From positions 1 to 20,326 of the forward strand of contig CAKUKL010000006.1 of NCBI GenBank assembly GCA_934662925.1: DNA of 20,326 nucleotides, in the 5' to 3' direction. Both the position numbers and the translations under genes were made by a program. This document shows, piece after piece, positions 14,249-20,326 of this stretch (the first letter of the stretch is position 1; each line of letters begins with the position of its first letter). Under the pieces are notes generated by a model. That model searched no databases. It had not been told where the DNA came from and worked only from the letters and a program-made list of their open reading frames with translations. This DNA comes from an uncultured Oscillospiraceae bacterium. GTDB taxonomy: Bacteria; Bacillota; Clostridia; Oscillospirales; Oscillospiraceae.

Positions 14249-14926
14249 ATGTCTGAACTCACGCTGGAACAGAAAGTTGACCGCCTGACCGACCGCGCCG
14301 ACGTCGCAAATGTCATGGGCAAGTATGTCTATTACCACTACGCCAATGAATATGAGAAGCTGGCAAACCTGTTTGCTCTTGACCGTGACGACGTGACTGC
14401 CGAGATCTCCAACTGGGGCGTCTACAAGGGAGGCGAGTCCATCCGCCGCCTGTATCCCATCCTGCACCAGACTTTCCTGCTGGGCGACGGCAAGGGCCGG
14501 CTCCACGCCAACTGCATCACCACCCCGGTCATTGAAGTGGCCCACGACGGCAAAACCGCCAAGGGTCTGTGGTTCATCACCGGTGCGGAGACCTCCCCCA
14601 ACGATGACGACGTGCTGGAGCCCCACTGGACCTGGGCCCGCTACGCCATCGACTTCATCAAGGAAGCGGACGGCTGGAAGATCTGGCATCTCCACGTGGT
14701 CGGCCTGTTCCACTACCCCACCTCCTCCAGCTGGGTGGATTACAAGGAGCCTCACCGTGAGCTGGACTGGATCCCCGAGGAACTGCGCGCCGACGAGCCC
14801 ATGACCCGGGACTTCGCCTACGGTGTGGATCGGGTGTGCGACCTCTACCCCGCTCCTCCCGAGCCTTACGAGACCTTCGACGAGACCTTCAGCTACTACG
14901 ACCGCTATGAAAAGGGCAGCGTGTAA
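14249..14926 (+). CDS. SnoaL/NTF2-like protein, paralogue 1
   Basis: A 225-residue protein with an NTF2/SnoaL-like alpha+beta cone fold. It has helical TLEQKVDRLTDRADVANVMGKYVYYH at 5-30, then strands TTPVIEVAHDGKTAKGLWFI at 91-110, HWTWARYAIDFIKEADGWKIWHLHV at 126-150, and a C-terminal tail ending PAPPEPYETFDETFSY at 201-216 plus nine extra residues. Layout and N-terminus recall the SnoaL_4 group that includes the bile-acid dehydratase BaiE, but it is longer. Shared histidines are H126 (HWxW) and H147 (IWHL); H87, before the TTP strand, is not kept in the paralogues. A dehydratase or isomerase role is inference. AAGGAG lies eight bases before the ATG. It is the first gene after the consensus promoter. 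Confidence 0.85.
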   Translation: MSELTLEQKVDRLTDRADVANVMGKYVYYHYANEYEKLANLFALDRDDVTAEISNWGVYKGGESIRRLYPILHQTFLLGDGKGRLHANCITTPVIEVAHDGKTAKGLWFITGAETSPNDDDVLEPHWTWARYAIDFIKEADGWKIWHLHVVGLFHYPTSSSWVDYKEPHRELDWIPEELRADEPMTRDFAYGVDRVCDLYPAPPEPYETFDETFSYYDRYEKGSV

Positions 14927-14938
14927 CTCACAGCTATG

Positions 14939-14980
14939 AAAACGGGCTGCAAAGAATGCTTCTTTGCAGCCCGTTTTTCT
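14939..14980 (+). terminator. Strong hairpin with T-run inside the SnoaL block
   Basis: A 16-bp perfect stem (14941-14956 with 14960-14975), extendable by two A-T pairs, has a 3-base loop and five T residues from 14974. It has all the features of a Rho-independent terminator, yet lies between paralogues 1 and 2, whose genes are 71 bases apart with no evident promoter between. Confidence 0.85.
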
Positions 14981-14997
14981 CAGAAAGGGGAATTTTT

Positions 14998-15666
14998 ATG
15001 ACCGAACTGGAAGCTATCCATCTGGAGCTGGAGCGCCTGCGCTCCGTCAACGCCATCCAGAACATGATCTCTACCACCTCGTACATGTTCGCCATCGGCG
15101 AGTACAGCACCATCTTCTCCTTCTTCGCCAAACGAGACGACGTCACCGCCGAGATCGCCAAGTCCGGCCGACGCACCGGCCACGACGCCGTCCGCGCGCT
15201 CTTCGTGGACACATGGGAGAATTACGCCCGGCAGAGCGCTGACCGGCTCCACGAGACCTTCCCCGGCGACGACCAGCTGGAGGGCCGGAACGGCCTTCTG
15301 GACCTCCGAGCGCTGGCCTCCCCCATCATTGAGGTGGCCGGAGACGGACAGAGCGCCAAGGGCCTGTGGCTCATCCCGGGCACCCAGACCTTTGTTCCCG
15401 AAGGGGAAACGCTGCCGAAGGCCCACTGGGTCTGGACCAAGCTGGCCGTAGATCTGGTGCCGGAGGACGGACGCTGGCGCATCTGGCATCTCTGGGTCGT
15501 TCCCGTCCTCGCCGCGCCCTGCGGCAGCAGTTGGGTGGGCGCCCCCGCCGATCCTGTCGGCTGCGATGTCATCCTGAGCAATCCCTACGATGTTCACGGA
15601 ACCTATCCCCATCCCCCCGCGCCCCCCAAGCCCTACCAGACCTTTGCCGACACCTTCAGCTATTGA
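14998..15666 (+). CDS. SnoaL/NTF2-like protein, paralogue 2 (most divergent)
   Basis: A 222-residue relative of the flanking genes: LEAIHLELERLRSVNAIQNMISTTSYMFAIGEY, RDDVTAEIAKSGRRTGHDAVRALF, then SPIIEVAGDGQSAKGLWLIPG, HWVWTKLAVDLVPEDGRWRIWHLWV and a terminal PYQTFADTFSY. It keeps the HWxW and IWHL histidines but carries an insertion (about FPGDDQLEGRNGLLDLRA) before the central strand and has Asp where paralogue 1 has His87. An in-frame ATG at 14956 lies inside the terminator stem; the ATG at 14998 is chosen because AAAGGGG lies about seven bases upstream. The stop is 15 bases before paralogue 3. It may be a non-catalytic or altered-specificity partner. Confidence 0.85.
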   Translation: MTELEAIHLELERLRSVNAIQNMISTTSYMFAIGEYSTIFSFFAKRDDVTAEIAKSGRRTGHDAVRALFVDTWENYARQSADRLHETFPGDDQLEGRNGLLDLRALASPIIEVAGDGQSAKGLWLIPGTQTFVPEGETLPKAHWVWTKLAVDLVPEDGRWRIWHLWVVPVLAAPCGSSWVGAPADPVGCDVILSNPYDVHGTYPHPPAPPKPYQTFADTFSY

Positions 15667-15681
15667 CAAGGAGGCATTTTT

Positions 15682-16443
15682 ATGACTATGGAAGAAAAAT
15701 TGGACGCGCTCCAGCGTCAGGTCGATCAGCTTCAGACTCTCCTCACCCGCCGGACTGACCGGGAGGAGATTGCCAACCTGATGGGCCGCTATCAGTACCT
15801 GTTCGCCGCCTACCGCTGCACGGACATTCTCAACGAGCTGTGGTCCAGAGACACCGACATTCATCTGGAGGACGGCCCCTCCGGCGTCTACCTCTACGAC
15901 CGCAACGGCGTGGGTGACTACTACCGCCAGCGCTTCGGTGAGGGCAGCGACCCAAAGCCCGGTGAAATGCGCATGGACACCCTCACCACCCCGGTGATTG
16001 AGGTGGCCGCCGACGGAAAAACCGCCAAGGGCGTCTGGATCAGCACCGGTCACGAGAGCGCCGCCTTCCCCGACGGCACGGAGAGCGGCATCCCCACCGT
16101 GGACAGCGCCGCACCCGACGCCTACGGCAACCGCGTTTTCGCCCATTGGGTGTGGAAAAAATACGCCGTTGACTTCATCCGGGAAGCAGACGGCTGGAAG
16201 ATCTGGCACCTGCACATTTACGATGTGTTCCGCTGCCCCTTCGACGAGAACTGGGTCACCTACTCTATCCACCGGGATGAGGACGACGCCGCGCTGGACT
16301 CCCGCATCCGTCTGGATCACGGCGGCATCACGCCGGAGAACCCCACCACCTTCCACTGGCAGTACCGCACCGACACCGTCCCTGTGCTTGAGCCCAGGCC
16401 CCCCGTTCCCTACACCACCTTCGCCGAGACCTTCGGCTACTGA
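15682..16443 (+). CDS. SnoaL/NTF2-like protein, paralogue 3
   Basis: A 253-residue member of the same set, the longest of the three. It begins with a heptad-like helix (MEEKLDALQRQVDQLQTLLTRRTDREEIANLMGRYQYLF), then TTPVIEVAADGKTAKGVWISTGHES, HWVWKKYAVDFIREADGWKIWHLHIYDVF, and ends PRPPVPYTTFAETFGY. Its central and C-terminal strands are closer to paralogue 1 than to paralogue 2. The position of paralogue 1's His87 is Arg here. An insertion near AAFPDGTESGIPTVDSAAPDAYGNRVF lengthens one loop. AAGGAGG lies seven bases before the ATG. It is followed after 11 bases by the lactonase gene, so the two are co-transcribed. Its role is unknown beyond the NTF2-like fold. Confidence 0.85.
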   Translation: MTMEEKLDALQRQVDQLQTLLTRRTDREEIANLMGRYQYLFAAYRCTDILNELWSRDTDIHLEDGPSGVYLYDRNGVGDYYRQRFGEGSDPKPGEMRMDTLTTPVIEVAADGKTAKGVWISTGHESAAFPDGTESGIPTVDSAAPDAYGNRVFAHWVWKKYAVDFIREADGWKIWHLHIYDVFRCPFDENWVTYSIHRDEDDAALDSRIRLDHGGITPENPTTFHWQYRTDTVPVLEPRPPVPYTTFAETFGY

Positions 16444-16454
16444 GGAGGCGCCAT

Positions 16455-17504
16455 ATGAAGCACATCGCTTATATCGGGACGGATTCCGTCCGCCACAGCC
16501 GGGGCATCTACACTGTGTCCGTGGACAGCGCGACCGGGAAAAGTGAGATTCTCTCCGCCGCCCAGTGCCGCGACTCCGGGTACATCACCCTGTCCCCCGA
16601 CGGAAAGTACGTCTACGCCACCGTCGAATGTATGCTCTACCGCGGAAAGGCCCGGGCCGCCGTGGCGGCGTATCGGGTCAACCCGGATCACTCTCTCACC
16701 TATCTGAACGAACAGCCCGCCGGCGGCCAGCTGGCCGCCCACATTGAGATCGCCCCCGATGGGCGCACGCTGTACGTCTCCGGTTATCTCACCGGAAATA
16801 TCACCGTGTTCCCCGTCCGGGAGGACGGCACTGTCGCCCCCTATTCTCACGTGCTTCAGGATCCCATGGTAAACGGCGCATACCCCCATATCCACTGCAC
16901 AAAGCTCTCCCCCGACGGGAAGTATCTGTGCGCCATGGAGGTTGGAACCGGTTCCGTCGATCTCTATGAACTGGCCAGTGGGAATTATGAGAAATCTTTT
17001 TCTTTCGCTACCGGCCCCGTCCGTCCCCGCCACGTCACCTTTGGGCCCAGCGGCGACATGCTGTATGTCATCACAGAGATCAGCCGCGAGATCTACGTTT
17101 TCCGCTATCAGCCCGATCAGGCGGAAAAACTGGTCCGGGTGCAGACCGTCCGCACCGTTCCCGCTAATTTTCAGGGCCTGAGCTTCTCTGCGGGCATCCG
17201 CTTTTCTCCCGACGGCAGCCTGCTGGCCGCCTCCACCCGCGGCCCTGCCGACGGGGACGCCGTCATGCTCTTCCGGGTGGATGGAAGGGGCCTGCTGACC
17301 ATGAGCCAGTATTTTCCCACCACCGGCGAGTCTCCCCGGGATTTCAACTTCACTCCCGATGGGAAGTTCGTATTGGCCGGACTCCAGCACTCCGACCGCA
17401 TGGCCGTCTACCGCGTGGACTATGAAAACGCCCGCTATGAGCTGGTGGAGGATCAGCTTCCGGTAGTGGCATCCTCCTGCGTGGTGTTTGCCAAAACAGT
17501 CTGA
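16455..17504 (+). CDS. Lactonase family protein, seven-bladed beta-propeller (6-phosphogluconolactonase-like)
   Basis: A 349-residue propeller of the PF10282 lactonase type. The start MKHIAYIGTDS and ring-closing repeats of the form SPDGKYVY recur at least six times (first at 47-54; later APDGRTLY, SPDGKYLC, GPSGDMLY, SPDGSLLA, TPDGKFVL). The RPRHVTF and HIHCTKLSPDGKY segments are typical of YbhE/Pgl-like lactonases, and a GESPRDFNFTPDGK segment also fits. The family hydrolyses 6-phosphogluconolactone or related lactones. It has no signal peptide, so it acts in the cytoplasm. GAGGAGG lies six bases before the ATG. As the last gene of the SnoaL block it likely opens a lactone formed in this pathway. 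The window thus holds two unrelated lactonase folds, this one and UlaG. Confidence 0.9.
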   Translation: MKHIAYIGTDSVRHSRGIYTVSVDSATGKSEILSAAQCRDSGYITLSPDGKYVYATVECMLYRGKARAAVAAYRVNPDHSLTYLNEQPAGGQLAAHIEIAPDGRTLYVSGYLTGNITVFPVREDGTVAPYSHVLQDPMVNGAYPHIHCTKLSPDGKYLCAMEVGTGSVDLYELASGNYEKSFSFATGPVRPRHVTFGPSGDMLYVITEISREIYVFRYQPDQAEKLVRVQTVRTVPANFQGLSFSAGIRFSPDGSLLAASTRGPADGDAVMLFRVDGRGLLTMSQYFPTTGESPRDFNFTPDGKFVLAGLQHSDRMAVYRVDYENARYELVEDQLPVVASSCVVFAKTV

Positions 17505-17522
17505 GCTGCGATTTTAAAACAG

Positions 17523-17560
17523 ATAAGGGGCGCGGGAATGATCCCGCGCCCCTTATTTAT
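17523..17560. terminator. Terminator after the lactonase gene
   Basis: A 15-bp GC-rich inverted repeat (17523-17537 with 17542-17556) has a 4-base loop and TTAT following. It ends the SnoaL-lactonase block. hemW converges from the right, so it could serve both strands. The rest of 17561-17682 contains only a 7-bp inverted repeat (17611-17617 with 17642-17648). Confidence 0.8.
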
Positions 17561-17682
17561 GCCGTGTATTTGCTGTTTAATGTATATAACCCCCGCCCGG
17601 GATAAGTGCTCCTTGATCAGGTGTTTGATCCTAGCTCATCTATCAAGGCCCCTTCGCAGACGGCATCGCCCCGGCTGATCCG

Positions 17683-18891
17683 TTATTTCCCCTCCGGCTC
17701 CGGGGTCTGGCCGCTGCGGATCTTTTCCAGCGTATTTTCCAGCGTGGCCGCCTCCTGGAGCTCCAAGATCTCACCGATGAGCCGGTTGGACAGCAGGAAG
17801 CCCTCCGGCGTCAGCCGCCAGCGGCGGCCCACCCGCACGGCCCAGCCCTTCTGCTCGTACTCGCTGAGCTTGGCGGCGATGGGGTCAAAGTTCATGTAAA
17901 ACTCCCGGCGGTACTCCCACTCCTCGATGCCCAGCGTGGTGCGCAGACGGAGCATAAGGTACTCGCCGCCCCGCTCTCGGGGCGGGATCATCTCCGACTC
18001 GCTGAGCAGCCGGTCGCCGTCCAGCACGCCCCGGATATACCCCTCCAGATCCCGGACGTAAGCGTAGCGGCAGCCGCCGAAGTCGGAGTGGGCCGCCGCG
18101 CCGAAGCCCATATACTCTCGGCCCATCCAGTATTTCAGGTTGTGGCGGGACTGGCACCCGGGCTTTGCGAAGTTGGAGATCTCGTACTGCTCGTACCCGG
18201 CCTTCGCCAGCCGCTCCACCGTCCAGAGGTAGAGGGACGCCTGCATATCATCATCGGGCAGGCGCTCGCCCCGGGCCACCCGGCCCGCCAGCGGCGTGCC
18301 CTCCTCCACGGTGAGCCCATAGCAGGACAGGTGCTCCGGCGACAGGGCCAGCGCGGCCTCCACCGTCTCGTGCCAGCTGTCCTCCGTCTGGCCGGGCAGG
18401 CCGAAAATAAGGTCGAGGTTCAGGTTTTTGATCTTCGCCTTCCGGGCCGCCGCCACGGCGGCAGACACCTGCTGGAAGGTGTGGGGCCGGTGGATGTCCT
18501 GAAGCTCCCGGTCGCAGGCGGACTGCATCCCCAGCGAGACCCGGTTCACCCCCGCCCGCCGCATGGCGCGCAGGCCCTTTTCCGTCACGCTGTCCGGGTT
18601 GGCCTCCATGGTGATCTCCACGTCCTTGGCCACCTTGAATTTCTTATTGATCAGCCGGAGCAGCTCGCTCAGCCGCTTTTCCCCGTACCACGTGGGGGTT
18701 CCGCCGCCGATGTACACACTGTTCACCGAGTAGCCCCGGGCCAGCGGTGCGCTCTCCGTGATCTGGGCGGTCAGCGCCTTCTGGTAGTCGTCCATCCGAT
18801 CCTCCCTGCCCGCGAGGGAGTAGAAGTCGCAGTAATCGCACTTGCTGCGGCAGAATGGTATGTGGATGTAGATGCCAAGCGTTTTGCCCAT
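17683..18891 (-). CDS. hemW: Radical SAM family heme chaperone HemW
   Basis: A 402-residue radical SAM protein. The cluster motif is C14-x3-C18-x2-C21 (IPFCRSKCDYCDFYS), followed by VYIGGGTPTW near 60-70. The block YEQYEISNFAKPGCQSRHNLKYWMGREYMGFGAAAHS is characteristic of HemW and distinguishes it from true coproporphyrinogen oxidase HemN. HemW binds heme and is thought to deliver it to target proteins. An in-frame ATG at 19005 would add 38 basic residues; the ATG at 18891 is preferred because AGGAG lies nine bases upstream and the protein then starts MGKTLGIYIHIPFC, as the family does. A housekeeping gene, unrelated to the catabolic locus. Confidence 0.93.
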   Translation of the reverse strand: MGKTLGIYIHIPFCRSKCDYCDFYSLAGREDRMDDYQKALTAQITESAPLARGYSVNSVYIGGGTPTWYGEKRLSELLRLINKKFKVAKDVEITMEANPDSVTEKGLRAMRRAGVNRVSLGMQSACDRELQDIHRPHTFQQVSAAVAAARKAKIKNLNLDLIFGLPGQTEDSWHETVEAALALSPEHLSCYGLTVEEGTPLAGRVARGERLPDDDMQASLYLWTVERLAKAGYEQYEISNFAKPGCQSRHNLKYWMGREYMGFGAAAHSDFGGCRYAYVRDLEGYIRGVLDGDRLLSESEMIPPRERGGEYLMLRLRTTLGIEEWEYRREFYMNFDPIAAKLSEYEQKGWAVRVGRRWRLTPEGFLLSNRLIGEILELQEAATLENTLEKIRSGQTPEPEGK

Positions 18892-18949
18892 AGCCCGTCG
18901 CTCCTGTAGCAGAAAAAACTTTCGGCGGTTTTCCCGCCGTACCGACAGG

Positions 18950-18978
18950 ATTATACTACGTTTTTCCCTCCGGCGCAA
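18950..18978 (-). promoter_or_regulatory. Promoter of hemW
   Basis: On the minus strand, TTGCGC (18978-18973) and TATAAT (18955-18950) have a 17-base spacer. Just after the predicted start is a 6-bp GC hairpin (18939-18934 with 18928-18923), followed four bases later by six T residues before the hemW ribosome site. Confidence 0.6.
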
Positions 18979-19031
18979 TGCTTTCCCGGGGCCGAATGGC
19001 TCCAAATTTTCCGTTCTCTGTCAACTCTGCC

Positions 19032-19060
19032 TTGACGCACCGGCAAAAGTCTGTTATACC
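19032..19060 (+). promoter_or_regulatory. Promoter of the pseudouridine synthase gene
   Basis: TTGACG (19032-19037) and TATACC (19055-19060) have a 17-base spacer, about 40 bases before the leader ORF ATG. The -10 box is imperfect. Confidence 0.5.
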
Positions 19061-19098
19061 AGTATCATACAATACGTAATTACCCGGAGGCCCCTGAA

Positions 19099-19124
19099 AT
19101 GCACCCTCTCTCCCGTCCGCGGCC

Positions 19125-19128
<4 letters not shown>
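19099..19128 (+). CDS. Nine-codon leader ORF overlapping the pseudouridine synthase start
   Basis: The ATG at 19099 has GGAGG eight bases upstream and encodes MHPLSRPRP, ending at the TGA at 19126-19128. That stop overlaps the GTG start of the next gene as GTGA. The downstream GTG has no good ribosome site of its own, so translation may be coupled. The alternative is that this is a chance ORF or reflects a small indel near the true start. Confidence 0.45.
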
Positions 19129-20015
<887 letters not shown>

Positions 20016-20071
20016 CAAATTTTGTTGGTTCATGTTTTGCACATTTTCAATATGAGAAAGGCGGAAAATCA

Positions 20072-20326
20072 GTGAAAAAAAGACTTCTGACCATGATGAT
20101 GGCGCTGGCTATCGTCCTGTCCCTGCTGCCCTGCTCCGCGCTGGCGGCCGGGATCACCTACGGGGACACCCCAATTTACATCGGCCATGTTGCCACCGAC
20201 TATATGGCGGAGGAGATCCTCAAGGAGATCCCCACCAAGGGCAAGTCTCCAAAGGAGCAGATCCGCGCCGTCTACGACTGGATCATCAAAAATTGCAGCC
20301 GGGACAACTGGGACGGCACCTACTAC
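20072..20326 (+). CDS. Secreted transglutaminase-like protein, N-terminal fragment (runs off window)
   Basis: Eighty-five codons are visible before the right edge. A GTG start at 20072 follows AAAGGCGG by seven bases. The protein begins with a clear Sec signal peptide (MKKRLLTMMMALAIVLSLLP, cleavage likely after SALA). After a short linker comes a helix ending QIRAVYDWIIKNCSRDN, the entry helix that commonly precedes the catalytic Cys of bacterial transglutaminase-like domains. The catalytic triad itself would lie beyond the window, so the assignment is tentative. It is in the same direction as the pseudouridine synthase gene, 56 bases downstream. Confidence 0.7.
   Translation, partial: MKKRLLTMMMALAIVLSLLPCSALAAGITYGDTPIYIGHVATDYMAEEILKEIPTKGKSPKEQIRAVYDWIIKNCSRDNWDGTYY

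Noticed and set aside
14980..16356. 458-codon minus-strand frame spanning the SnoaL paralogues
   Set aside because: It crosses three genes that each have good ribosome sites and conserved motifs. Its composition is the complement of their codon bias.
17611..17648. CCTTGAT/ATCAAGG inverted repeat downstream of hemW
   Set aside because: Only 7 bp with a 24-base loop and no T-run; too weak to call a terminator or binding site.
18892..19005. 38-residue N-terminal extension of HemW
   Set aside because: The extension would pass through the predicted promoter and hairpin region. The ATG at 18891 has AGGAG and gives the family-typical start.

Overview
The window looks like a GC-rich Gram-positive anaerobe, most like the Flavonifractor/Lawsonibacter/Intestinimonas group of Oscillospiraceae. 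This is inferred from strong AGGAGG-type ribosome sites, sigma-A-like promoters in AT-rich gaps, a lipoprotein-type solute-binding protein and overall protein style; no rRNA or tRNA is present to confirm it.

Positions 1-11877 are read on the minus strand and form three blocks. A LyxK-like FGGY sugar kinase (10357-11877) stands alone behind a LacI-type operator. Next comes a long operon starting at a good promoter near 10245-10273: a D-2-hydroxyacid dehydrogenase, a complete Liv-type ABC importer (livH, livM, livG, livF and its lipoprotein binding protein), then two tandem paralogous short-chain dehydrogenases. A third block with its own promoter carries a UlaG-type metallo-lactonase, a cytoplasmic FG-GAP-like propeller protein and a second FGGY kinase that runs off the left edge.

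Positions 11972-14055 hold two divergent regulators, LacI type (minus) and DeoR type (plus). CG-centred palindromes resembling LacI-family operators lie in front of lacI and the kinase, with weaker candidates in front of the dehydrogenase-liv operon and ulaG. This suggests one regulon.

Positions 14249-17504 hold the least familiar part: three tandem, divergent SnoaL/NTF2-like paralogues that share an unusual C-terminal signature, then a seven-bladed-propeller lactonase. A promoter matching the sigma-70 consensus in both hexamers with a 17-base spacer drives them, overlapped by a dyad. A strong hairpin with a T-run separates the first paralogue from the other two.

Positions 17683-20326 are housekeeping: hemW (minus), an RluA-family pseudouridine synthase with a possible coupled leader ORF (plus), and the start of a secreted transglutaminase-like protein.

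Taken together, 1-17504 reads as an accessory catabolic locus for import of a small polar or acidic compound, its oxidation by SDR/2-hydroxyacid dehydrogenases, possible dehydration or isomerisation on SnoaL folds, lactone opening and phosphorylation. The substrate cannot be read from the sequence. No mobile element, CRISPR array, tRNA or rRNA was seen.
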